Below are positions 48,626 through 55,482 of a DNA stretch of 55,482 bases, in pieces. The stretch comes from CAYZIC01 sp964478335 (lineage in GTDB: Bacteria; Verrucomicrobiota; Kiritimatiellia; RFP12; DVOR01): the NCBI GenBank assembly GCA_964478335.1, contig CAYZIC010000005.1, positions 1 through 55,482 of the forward strand. Direction: 5' to 3'. A program made the position numbers and the translations under genes. The notes beneath the pieces were generated by a model that saw nothing but the letters and a program-made list of their open reading frames with translations, ran no database searches and was not told where the DNA came from. Every line of letters begins with the position of its first letter. Position 1 is the stretch's first letter.

Positions 48626-49711
48626 ATGCAACAGAGTATGAATGCGATTGGGTGGGAGGATTTTCATGCGCTCTCATCTACAGATAAAGCACCCTATTTA
48701 ACCCATCGTGATGGGATGCCCTATTTTACGCTCTTTACTCAACAATTTGACCGAGCACTCTTAGAACGCCTCGAAGTGTTGGCCACGACGATTCGGCGCG
48801 TTTCTAAATCACGCGAGGGGGCGGATTTCTTGCGCAACCTCTTGCCTCACAAGCGCGCGATGCTCTATTTCTCTCAGCCTTCGTCGAGAACGTTTCTCTC
48901 GCACTTGGCGGCCTGTGAGATCTTGGGGATGCAGATTGGAGAAGTCCGTGATGCGGCAACTTCGTCTGAGCTTAAGGGGGAGACTAAGGAGGACTCGGTC
49001 AGGACCTTTAGCTCCTACTTTGATCTGATCATTATGCGCTCTCAATCCAAGGGGTTGGCTGAGCGCATGTCGTATGTCTTGGGTACGTCGACGCGTAAGG
49101 TGCCCATTATTAATGCTGGTTCAGGTAAGGACCAACATCCCACTCAAGCTTTGCTGGATATCTACACGCTCCAAAGAAGCTTTGAGAAGCTCGGCGGCAT
49201 TGACAATAAGACGGTCGTCTTTTGTGGAGATCTCTTGCGTGGACGTACGGTGCGCTCTTTGGCGTATCTCTTGACCCTGTTTGACAATGTCAAGCAGATC
49301 TTTGTGGCACCTCCGGCTCTGCAAATCGGTCAGGATATCCTCGATATGCTCGAAGAAAAGGGCGTTGATTATCGGGTTTCTGATGACCTAAAGGCGGTGC
49401 TTCCGCTTGCTGATGCGCTCTATATGACGCGTGTTCAAGATGAATGGGACAAGAGCCAAGGTGAGAGTGCCGCAATTGACACCTCGAGCTTTAAGATTGG
49501 GGCGGATGAGCTCAAACTGATGAAGTCGACGACTGCAATTATGCACCCTCTGCCACGTCGTGATGAGATCTCGAGCGATGTCGATAATGACCCGCGTGCT
49601 AAGTATTGGCGGCAAATGAGAAATGGCATGTGGGTGCGCACGGCTCTGATCGCTGCGACATTTTGCTGCGAAAAGACCATCCTAGACTATGCCGCTGAGC
49701 ACCATATCTAA
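48626..49711 (+). CDS. pyrB: aspartate carbamoyltransferase-like protein
   Basis: A 361-residue carbamoyltransferase. The aspartate-enzyme signatures are ELKGETKEDSVRTFSSYFD (with the Lys that reaches into the neighbouring active site), KDQHPTQALLDIYTL, FCGDLLRGRTVRSLAYLL, and HPLPRRDEISSDVDNDPRAKYWRQ. The carbamoyl-phosphate motif reads SSRTF at 86-90 instead of STRTR: the first Arg is kept, the second is Phe. About 40 extra residues at the N terminus and a slightly longer body set it apart from the 305-residue catalytic chain. No pyrI is adjacent. AGGAGG precedes the ATG. Pyrimidine synthesis is the likely role, with a different substrate not excluded. Confidence 0.88.
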   Translation: MQQSMNAIGWEDFHALSSTDKAPYLTHRDGMPYFTLFTQQFDRALLERLEVLATTIRRVSKSREGADFLRNLLPHKRAMLYFSQPSSRTFLSHLAACEILGMQIGEVRDAATSSELKGETKEDSVRTFSSYFDLIIMRSQSKGLAERMSYVLGTSTRKVPIINAGSGKDQHPTQALLDIYTLQRSFEKLGGIDNKTVVFCGDLLRGRTVRSLAYLLTLFDNVKQIFVAPPALQIGQDILDMLEEKGVDYRVSDDLKAVLPLADALYMTRVQDEWDKSQGESAAIDTSSFKIGADELKLMKSTTAIMHPLPRRDEISSDVDNDPRAKYWRQMRNGMWVRTALIAATFCCEKTILDYAAEHHI

Positions 49712-49724
49712 TAAGGCAAAGCGT

Positions 49725-51020
49725 ATGAGGCCTTTCAATCATCTCCTGACCACAATCGCCATCTCGATGATGACGGTTGTGGCTAATGCAGGGCTGACGG
49801 AATTGCCCTTGCCGACACCGGACAATGAGGTCCATTTTCGCATTGGACCATTCTTTGAGTATGGCTCGCGCGATGGACAACTCGCAAGGTTGGCGATTCG
49901 GCCTTTTTATGCAAAGGAGGCAAATGCCACAAAGCGCTCGACCTCGACCGATCTTGTCTGGCCGCTCTCACACTTTGATCGTCTCGATCAGAGCTATAGT
50001 GGCCGAGTCTTGACGCTCTTTTATCACAAAAATGTCTACGCAGACGGCTCTATTGGTTGGAATTACACCTTGCCGCCGATCTGGACGCATGGCCGTAGCC
50101 ATCGGGATACTGAGCGCTATGCGGGACTTTTCCCCATCTATGGCCGCTTGCCGAGATTGTTGCTCCTTGAGAATGTGCAGTGGGGGCTTTTTCCCCTTTA
50201 TCTCCATTATGAGGTCCCGAATAAAAAGGGAAATGTCGAGCGTGACTACCTCGTTTGGCCGCTCTATTCGATGAAGCATGACCCAGATGTGACGCGCTGG
50301 GGCCTCTGGCCGCTCTATGGCTCCAAGCGTGAACGCGACCTCGATAGTCGCTATATCCTCTGGCCTTTTTGGACGGAGCAAGATAACCATTCGCGGCTAA
50401 AAAATGGACACTCGTGGATGTTGTGGCCGCTTTACCAACGTATCGATACCGATACTGAGCAAGGATGGGGTATCTTGCCTCCATTTTTCTTCCACTCTAA
50501 AACATCTCAAGGGGCAACACTGACTCGATTCCCATGGCCGTTTGAGCATTTCACCTCTCCAGTGGAAGACACTTGGAAGTTTTGGCGATTTTTTGGTAAG
50601 ATGCGCAGAGGTACACGGCGAGGATGGTGGATCTTGCATCCAATTGTGCAGAGCCGCGAACAGCACACCGTAAACATCCAGAGTGAGCATTTTGTCTTTT
50701 TCCCCTTGTATGCATCCGATCAAGTCAAGCGCGCAAGACTCTCGGGGTCGTGGTATTTGTCATCGCGCTATTGGCGTGTGTGGCCATTTATTTCCAAGGA
50801 TTATAGCGCAGATGGGGGTGAGACATGCCGCATGCTTGAATTGATCCCTATTCGTTATTCGCGCGGAGTCGAGCGCAACTGGGCCTCTTTTTGGACGCTC
50901 TATCACAATCGCCGAGAGGCGGCTTCGCGCACTAAGCATCATGAGCTCTTTTGGGGACTCATCAAATGGACGACGACTCTTGATGAGTCTGTCGACCTGT
51001 CACACGAGGTAAAACAATGA
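49725..51020 (+). CDS. exported WPLY-repeat protein in the Mla operon
   Basis: The start at 49725 (AAGG upstream) gives a signal peptide, MRPFNHLLTTIAISMMTVVANA. The mature protein of about 410 residues has many units of roughly 18-25 residues built on (L/V)-W-P-(L/F)-(Y/W): DLVWPLSHFD, AGLFPIYGR, WGLFPLYLHYE, YLVWPLYSMKH, WGLWPLYGSK, YILWPFWTEQ, WMLWPLYQRI, RFPWPFEHF, VFFPLYASD and RVWPFISK. Aromatic residues alternate with charged turns, as in beta-strands of barrels or propellers. I know such WPLY-rich proteins only as uncharacterised ORFs. Its stop overlaps the mlaE start by four bases, so it is translationally coupled to a lipid transporter. Confidence 0.78.
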   Translation: MRPFNHLLTTIAISMMTVVANAGLTELPLPTPDNEVHFRIGPFFEYGSRDGQLARLAIRPFYAKEANATKRSTSTDLVWPLSHFDRLDQSYSGRVLTLFYHKNVYADGSIGWNYTLPPIWTHGRSHRDTERYAGLFPIYGRLPRLLLLENVQWGLFPLYLHYEVPNKKGNVERDYLVWPLYSMKHDPDVTRWGLWPLYGSKRERDLDSRYILWPFWTEQDNHSRLKNGHSWMLWPLYQRIDTDTEQGWGILPPFFFHSKTSQGATLTRFPWPFEHFTSPVEDTWKFWRFFGKMRRGTRRGWWILHPIVQSREQHTVNIQSEHFVFFPLYASDQVKRARLSGSWYLSSRYWRVWPFISKDYSADGGETCRMLELIPIRYSRGVERNWASFWTLYHNRREAASRTKHHELFWGLIKWTTTLDESVDLSHEVKQ

Positions 51021-51838
51021 TCCTAACTCGAGAACCGCGCTTCCCCGATCCGCCTGCATCTGTTGTCCAAGCCTTTTTTAGGTCTGTGATGCATGGTTTA
51101 TCAGCAGTTGGTCAGACGAGCTTTATCATCTTAGAGGCACTCTTTGCCTGGCATCACTTAATCACCAGGCGCCAAGCAAGAGGTGAATTTGTCCGTCAGC
51201 TCTACTCGATTGGTATCGGCTCACTGCCGGTGCTCTCGGTGGTTGCGCTCTTTACGGGGATGATCTTGAGCTTGCAGCTGGGGCTTGCTTTTAAGCAATT
51301 TAGCCAAGAGCTGATGGTCGCAACGGCGCTGACCTATACAATGCTACGTGAGATGGGCCCCTTTATGAGTGGCTTGATCATTGCAGCTTGTGTGGGCTCA
51401 TCCATGGCTGCGCAGTTGGGCACGATGACGGTCAATGAGGAGATCAGTGCATTGGAGATGATGGCAATCAATCCTGTGCGCTTTTTGGTGACGCCGCGTA
51501 TGTGGGCGATGCTCTTGATGATGCCCTTACTCTCTTTTTACACCTGCATCGTGGCATTGCTCGGTGGGGCATTGGTTGGGGCTACGCAGCTGAATATCGC
51601 CTTTATGCAATTTATGGAGGAGTCGATTGTCTCAGCGGAGACCAAAGACCTCTACGTTGGCCTGCTCAAAGCGCTCATCTTTGGTATCCTCATCTGCGGG
51701 ATCTCTTGTAAAATCGGCTTTAGCACGAAGCAAGGTGCTGCTGGGGTAGGGGTGTCCACGCGGTTGGCTGTGGTGGTTTCGTTTTTGATCGTCTTGATCG
51801 TGGGATACTTTATTACACGATTCTTTTACGTCTTTTAA
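51017..51838 (+). CDS. mlaE: lipid ABC transporter permease MlaE
   Basis: A 273-residue permease of the MlaE family that moves phospholipids between the membranes together with MlaF and an MCE protein. The core block is ALTYTMLREMGPFMSGLIIAACVGSSMAAQLGTMTVNEEISALEMMAINPVRFLVTPR, highly characteristic, with EEISALEMM as the coupling helix. Five helices follow the amphipathic N terminus. It overlaps the WPLY gene by four bases and is followed nine bases later by mlaF. Confidence 0.95.
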   Translation: MILTREPRFPDPPASVVQAFFRSVMHGLSAVGQTSFIILEALFAWHHLITRRQARGEFVRQLYSIGIGSLPVLSVVALFTGMILSLQLGLAFKQFSQELMVATALTYTMLREMGPFMSGLIIAACVGSSMAAQLGTMTVNEEISALEMMAINPVRFLVTPRMWAMLLMMPLLSFYTCIVALLGGALVGATQLNIAFMQFMEESIVSAETKDLYVGLLKALIFGILICGISCKIGFSTKQGAAGVGVSTRLAVVVSFLIVLIVGYFITRFFYVF

Positions 51839-51847
51839 GGAGTGCCA

Positions 51848-52579
51848 ATGATTGATATTACTCATGTGGTCAAGACTTTTAACGGCCGGGCGGTGATTTG
51901 CGATCTGAATATGCAGATCAAGCAAGGTGAGCTCTTTGTCGTCATCGGGCCGTCTGGCACTGGTAAAAGTGTGACTCTGCGATTGATTTCTGGCCAAATG
52001 GCACCCACTTCTGGTAAGGTCGTGATTATGGGACAAGACCTCTCTGAGCTAGACTCGGAGGCTTTGGCTGCCCTGAGAGGACAAATCGGATACCTCTTTC
52101 AAAGTGGAGCACTTCTGGGGTGGATGACGCTAGCAGAGAATGTCGCCCTCCCTCTCCAAGAGCACACCAAGCTCTCCAAGCAGGAGATCGGTCGACGGGT
52201 TCAAGAAGCCCTCGAGGATGTTGGATTAGGCCAGGCGGGTGACCGATACCCATCGGAAGTTTCAGGTGGGATGGTTAAGCGCGCTGGATTTGCTCGCGCC
52301 ATTATCGAAAGACCCAAAATCCTCCTCTTTGACGAACCCACCTCAGGACTGGATCCGGTCATGTCGCGCACCATTGATCAGTTGATCTTGTCTCTGAATA
52401 AGAAGTATGGCATGACCTGTGTGGTGGTGACGCACGACTTAACTGGAGCCTTACACTACGCCGATCGCATTGGCATGCTCCGCGAGGGTGCCTTCGCCGA
52501 GATCATCACACCGGATCAAATTGCCCATACTCAAACCCAGGCATTTCAAGATTTTAAGGATGCTCAGTTTATTTTTTAA
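51848..52579 (+). CDS. mlaF: lipid ABC transporter ATPase MlaF
   Basis: The start is the ATG at 51848, six bases after AAGGAG; a GTG at 51842 lies inside that site. The 243-residue ATPase has Walker A GPSGTGKS, Q-loop FQSGALLGWMTLAENVALPL (typical of MlaF), signature VSGGMVKRAGFARA and Walker B ILLFDEPTSGLDPVM, plus the H-loop VVVTHDL. It energises lipid transfer with MlaE and MlaD. MlaB, the small STAS partner in proteobacteria, is not encoded here. Confidence 0.95.
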   Translation: MIDITHVVKTFNGRAVICDLNMQIKQGELFVVIGPSGTGKSVTLRLISGQMAPTSGKVVIMGQDLSELDSEALAALRGQIGYLFQSGALLGWMTLAENVALPLQEHTKLSKQEIGRRVQEALEDVGLGQAGDRYPSEVSGGMVKRAGFARAIIERPKILLFDEPTSGLDPVMSRTIDQLILSLNKKYGMTCVVVTHDLTGALHYADRIGMLREGAFAEIITPDQIAHTQTQAFQDFKDAQFIF

Positions 52580-52613
52580 TCCCACTTATCCATTTCTTTA
52601 GATTGGAGTCATT

Positions 52614-53669
52614 ATGAGTCAAGTTAATCGTAGCTACACACAAGAAGTTGTCGTGGGCCTTTTTATGGCCACGGTATTTGCTGTCCTCATCTTCTTTACC
52701 GTGATTATTTCCGGTATGGATTTACTACACGGACGCAACCGCATCAAGCGCACGGTGCGCTTTGACAATGTCGGCAGCTTGCGCGTCCAAGACAGCGTCA
52801 TTGTGCGAGGTGTCCCAGTCGGTAGCGTGCAAGATCTCACGCTCGACGACGGCTGTATTAAAGCTACCATCCTTATCGACGAAAAGGTCTCGATTTACAA
52901 AAACTACTCCATCAAAGTTGTCAGCGCATCAGTCCTGGGTGGTAGCCGCCTCGATATCGATGCGGGTTCATCAGAATCGGGCGAACCGCTCCCTACAACA
53001 GCTCTACTCACAGGTGAGTCGCCTGTTGATATGATGGAGCAGGTCGGCGCGCTTGTCTCTGATTTGCGCCAGGCCGTTAATCCTGAGGATGTCCGCACCA
53101 TTATCACCAACCTACGCACCACAAGTAGTGCAATCTCCTCCCTCACGACCCGCCTCGAAGCTGGCCAAGGCACCATCGGTAAGCTCCTCTCTCCAGATGA
53201 AACTCTCTACGGAGACCTTAAAGAGACCATGGCTAATCTTAAGGCACTCTCTGTTAAGCTCTCGGGGGAGCAATCCATGGTTACGGACTTAGAAGCTTCA
53301 GCCAAAAGCTTACGCATCATCCTCAATCGCGTCGAAGCTGGCCAAGGTACCATCGGCAAGCTCCTCTCTGCGGACGACTCGCTCTATGGCGACCTCAAGG
53401 AAACGATGGGGAATCTTAATAAAATTACAACGAAATTTTCGGGTGATGATGCCTCTCTGCTCAAAGATCTTGAATCCTCCGCCAAAAGCCTCCGGATCGT
53501 ATTACAACGTCTCGAAGCAGGCGAGGGCACGCTCGGTAAACTCTCCAAGGATGATCAAATTGCCGTCGAAATCGAAGGTGCAGTTAAGGACGTCCGACAG
53601 ATCATTGACAATATGCGCGACACCGCACCTATTACGACCTTTACCTCCATCTTTTTTGGCGGTATGTAA
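52614..53669 (+). CDS. mlaD: MCE-family lipid transport protein MlaD with three C-terminal repeats
   Basis: A 351-residue protein: one membrane helix (about 12-34), one MCE domain (about 46-118, with NVGSLRVQDSVIVRGVPVGSV and SASVLGGSRLDIDAG), then a long helical part. The latter holds three copies of a 59-60-residue unit starting LEAGQGTIGKL (181), VEAGQGTIGKL (240) and LEAGEGTLGKL (300), with DLKETMxNL after the first two. E. coli MlaD is only 183 residues; this form, with a coiled extension, resembles longer MCE proteins that bridge the periplasm. Starts 34 bp after mlaF. Confidence 0.93.
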   Translation: MSQVNRSYTQEVVVGLFMATVFAVLIFFTVIISGMDLLHGRNRIKRTVRFDNVGSLRVQDSVIVRGVPVGSVQDLTLDDGCIKATILIDEKVSIYKNYSIKVVSASVLGGSRLDIDAGSSESGEPLPTTALLTGESPVDMMEQVGALVSDLRQAVNPEDVRTIITNLRTTSSAISSLTTRLEAGQGTIGKLLSPDETLYGDLKETMANLKALSVKLSGEQSMVTDLEASAKSLRIILNRVEAGQGTIGKLLSADDSLYGDLKETMGNLNKITTKFSGDDASLLKDLESSAKSLRIVLQRLEAGEGTLGKLSKDDQIAVEIEGAVKDVRQIIDNMRDTAPITTFTSIFFGGM

Positions 53670-53679
53670 TCATCCCACT

Positions 53680-53703
53680 CGCCCCGCAATTCTCTTCGGG
53701 GCG
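53680..53703 (+). terminator. weak hairpin between mlaD and uppP
   Basis: CGCCCCG (53680-53686) pairs with CGGGGCG (53697-53703) around ten bases; no U-run follows, so read-through into uppP is likely. Confidence 0.35.
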
Positions 53704-53737
53704 TGATACAAGAATGCACTTCTTAGATTAGAGTACT

Positions 53738-54523
53738 ATGCCAGACATTATTGACGTATCCATCCTCGCCATTATCCAAGGGCTCACAGAGTTCCTGCCT
53801 GTGAGCTCATCAGGCCACCTCGCTTTAGGGAGCCATTTCCTCTCCTTTCAGAGCCCGGGCATCGTCCTTGAGGTGCTCCTCCATGCAGGCACCCTCCTCG
53901 CCGTCATCGCCTACTACCATCGCAAACTTTGGGACATCGCAATGGGATGCCTGCGATTTGACAAGCCCTCTCTCTACTTTGCCCTGTGTGTCGCACTCTC
54001 CATGATCCCAGCAGCGATCTTTGGCCTCACGGGGGAGGCCTATCTTAGTAAGCTCTCCGAGGAGCCAACCTACGTCGCTGCTCTACTCATCTTTAGTGGC
54101 TGTGTCCTCGTACTAGGCAAGCTCTTCTCGCCCAAAGTTGATGCCCATAAATCTCTCTCAATCCCCAGAGCCATCCTTATCGGACTCGCACAAATGGTTG
54201 CCGTCTTGCCAGGTGTCAGCAGATCGGGTATGACCATTACCGCATCACGTATCTTGGGGATGAACGCCAAAGACTCGGCGGCCTTTTCCTTTATCATGGT
54301 CATCCCACTAATCCTCGGTGCGACCCTGCTCAAGGTCATTCAAGCTTGCCAAGTAGGTGAGGCACCAATCCCCATGAGCCACATGGCGATTGGCTTTACA
54401 CTTGCGGCAATTGTTGGCTATCTCAGCGTCGCCGTCATGGTCAAGCTCCTCGATAAGAACCGTTTTTGGCTCTTTGGTATCTACACGATTGTTGCAGGCG
54501 GCCTCTTTTTGCTTAATCATTAA
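53738..54523 (+). CDS. uppP: undecaprenyl-diphosphate phosphatase
   Basis: A 261-residue integral membrane enzyme of the BacA/UppP family, which recycles the lipid carrier of peptidoglycan synthesis and gives bacitracin resistance. The active-site loops are IQGLTEFLPVSSSGHLALG near the N terminus and LAQMVAVLPGVSRSGMTITASRILGM near residue 150; both carry the family Glu, Ser and Arg. Seven or eight helices can be drawn. It begins 68 bp after mlaD without a clear Shine-Dalgarno and is the last gene before the repeat-rich right end. Confidence 0.95.
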   Translation: MPDIIDVSILAIIQGLTEFLPVSSSGHLALGSHFLSFQSPGIVLEVLLHAGTLLAVIAYYHRKLWDIAMGCLRFDKPSLYFALCVALSMIPAAIFGLTGEAYLSKLSEEPTYVAALLIFSGCVLVLGKLFSPKVDAHKSLSIPRAILIGLAQMVAVLPGVSRSGMTITASRILGMNAKDSAAFSFIMVIPLILGATLLKVIQACQVGEAPIPMSHMAIGFTLAAIVGYLSVAVMVKLLDKNRFWLFGIYTIVAGGLFLLNH

Positions 54524-54611
54524 GTGTGCAGGGTGTGCTGCTGGATTGGGTTGGCTTACGAGTCCTTTAACCAGAGACTTAACCGATTGCTACGCCGCAG
54601 TCACTTGAGGT

Positions 54612-54646
54612 GTCTGGGATTTGGAGTCTGGGATTTGGGATTTGTG
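54612..54646. repeat. heptamer array, five units
   Basis: GTCTGGG, ATTTGGA, GTCTGGG, ATTTGGG, ATTTGTG in strict seven-base steps. Confidence 0.85.
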
Positions 54647-54678
54647 CACCTAGTGCCTATGTCTATGCTGGCAGTCCT

Positions 54679-54757
54679 ACGAGCTCAATCCCTGGTGCTA
54701 GAGGCAGGGGGCCTGCCTCTTATTGCTTGATGCTTGTTGCGGGCGAGCGCAGCGAGC
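54679..54757 (-). repeat. composite dispersed repeat, second copy, with hairpin and heptamers
   Basis: Corresponds to the reverse complement of 14208-14310. AGAGGCAGG (54700-54708) and CCTGCCTCT (54712-54720) form a perfect hairpin with a GGG loop; ATTGCTT, GATGCTT, GTTGCGG (54722-54742) continue the seven-base rhythm; the end is GCGAGCGCAGCGAGC. Confidence 0.75.
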
Positions 54758-54957
54758 CCTCCCGTGGTGCTGCAGTCCATTACGCCCAGTTTTGACCTAA
54801 GTCTCTAACTATTTCCAGGATGCAGGAAGCATCCTGGGGCTGTTCTCTATTCACAGTACACTAGGAAGCGCAACCCCCAGCTTGTTTTTACTGTTAAAAT
54901 TAAAAAAGGGAGCTCTTATATAATTTTAGTGGGAAAATCAGGCTTGAGGGATTACCT

Positions 54958-55050
54958 AAGGGGCGAGTCAAACCTTAGCCGCCTCTCAAATCGAGGATTG
55001 CCTAAGGTTTATTCGCGCCCTTATCGGTGACGCTGAGTGCTAGGCTAAGA
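54958..55050 (-). repeat. 82-bp dispersed repeat, copy B, with long hairpin
   Basis: 54969-55050 matches copy A at 14372-14453. In this copy AAACCTTA (54970-54977) and TAAGGTTT (55003-55010) pair exactly, CCTC/GAGG pair inside, and the stem extends outward to 54958 and 55022 with one bulge and mismatches. Confidence 0.75.
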
Positions 55051-55154
55051 GCATGTTTTACCCATTTAGATCGAAGAAGAGCCAAGAAGAACCCCTTTTT
55101 GCGTCAAAAAAGGGCGGATTTGCGATAAAAAGCATCTATTTTGTCATTTTACGC

Positions 55155-55183
55155 TTGCATTCCTCCGCAAGATTTGATATATT
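55155..55183 (+). promoter_or_regulatory. promoter of the right-end tRNA cluster
   Basis: TTGCAT (55155-55160) and TATATT (55178-55183), 17 bases apart, 37 bp before the first tRNA. Confidence 0.65.
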
Positions 55184-55220
55184 TTCCCCATTCTTTTGAA
55201 CGCACCAAGTCGTTTATCTT

Positions 55221-55296
55221 GGGGGTATAGCTCAGTTGGTAGAGCACTTGCATGGCATGCAAGATGTCAGGAGTTCGAATCTCCTTACCTCCACCA
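55221..55296 (+). tRNA. tRNA-Ala(GGC)
   Basis: A 76-base cloverleaf with encoded CCA: acceptor GGGGGTA/TACCTCC (one G-T), anticodon stem CTTGC/GCAAG with loop ATGGCAT (GGC), T-arm AGGAG-TTCGAAT-CTCCT. Confidence 0.96.
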
Positions 55297-55332
55297 TTAT
55301 TCATCCAAGTGGTTTGCGATCAAGAGGCTTGT

Positions 55333-55409
<77 letters not shown>

Positions 55410-55428
55410 TCAAAAGATTATCTATCAT

Positions 55429-55482
55429 GGGGGTATAGCTCAGTTGGTAGAGCACTTGCATGGCATGCAAGATGTCAGGAGT
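55429..55482 (+). tRNA. tRNA-Ala(GGC), second copy, cut by the window end
   Basis: The 54 bases present are identical to the first 54 bases of the tRNA-Ala(GGC) at 55221; the T-arm and 3' end lie outside. Confidence 0.9.

Larger units (their letters stand above)
54524..55154. other. repeat-rich intergenic region, no gene seen
   Basis: Contains two heptamer arrays (54612-54646 and 54722-54742), a composite repeat copy (54679-54757), a perfect 9-bp hairpin CCAGGATGC/GCATCCTGG (54815-54837), the 82-bp repeat copy B (54969-55050) and an inverted CCCTTTTT/AAAAAGGG (55093-55114). No protein-like frame. Confidence 0.6.

Noticed and set aside
55093..55114. CCCTTTTT/AAAAAGGG inverted repeat as a terminator upstream of the tRNA cluster
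   Set aside because: The stem is A/T-rich with no gene immediately upstream and no U-run after it; left as a plain inverted repeat.

Overview
The window looks like one scaffold of a metagenome-assembled genome. It contains a 100-N gap and a 10-N gap, and its right edge lies inside a duplicated tRNA-Ala gene. It comes from a bacterium with an outer membrane: it has a four-gene Mla-type lipid transport locus, lipoproteins with clear lipoboxes and Tad pilus machinery. A eukaryotic-like (type II) isoleucyl-tRNA synthetase, a single-chain glycyl-tRNA synthetase, a DUF3472 secreted protein, an anaerobic sulfatase-maturating radical SAM enzyme and a WPLY-repeat protein fit the PVC group (Verrucomicrobiota, Lentisphaerota and relatives). 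That placement is an inference from gene types, not from a search.

Layout. 1-3.3 kb: a cut gene, an ankyrin-repeat lipoprotein and a membrane protein, all of unknown role and visibly more AT-rich. 3.5-13 kb: a minus-strand run gyrA-glyS-ribE-pgi-trxB-nadB. 13-14.7 kb: repeat-rich DNA with tRNA-Arg(CCT), and on the other strand an Arg(ACG)-fMet-Arg(ACG) array broken by the 100-N gap. 14.7-17.2 kb: gyrB. 17.3-34.6 kb: minus-strand housekeeping and accessory genes (flavodoxin with DUF3793, PLP basic amino acid decarboxylase, D,D-carboxypeptidase, ychF, M50 protease, ileS, PTS EIIA, class IV aminotransferase, radical SAM enzyme, ettA, DUF3472). 35.4-38 kb: an orphan YejB-type permease and a short uvrC. 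38-47 kb: tatD and a partial Tad locus (TadE-like, unknown, CpaB, FHA-CpaF, TadB, TadC, FHA-TM protein, PEGA protein). 47.6-54.5 kb: plus-strand argF-pyrB, then a WPLY-repeat protein overlapping mlaE-mlaF-mlaD, then uppP. The right end carries repeats and tRNA-Ala(GGC), tRNA-Arg(TCT) and a cut second tRNA-Ala(GGC).

Three themes stand out. (1) Intergenic DNA is full of repeats: at least nine arrays with a strict seven-base period but different words, a 57-bp repeat, an 82-bp repeat that folds into a hairpin in one copy, and a 22-bp tandem repeat. (2) The Tad-like machine carries two FHA domains (one fused to the CpaF ATPase, one in a membrane protein) and a PEGA protein, but no pilin, secretin, prepilin peptidase or TadZ is encoded here. 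(3) The Mla-type operon begins with an exported WPLY-repeat protein, a candidate outer-membrane or periplasmic partner, with no MlaA, MlaB or MlaC. The initiator tRNA also departs from the usual three G-C pairs of its anticodon stem.

Recurring promoters of the form TTGCNN-N17/18-TANNNT can be read in front of gyrA, gyrB, argF, yejB and the tRNAs. All functional statements rest on motif reading; no database search was possible.
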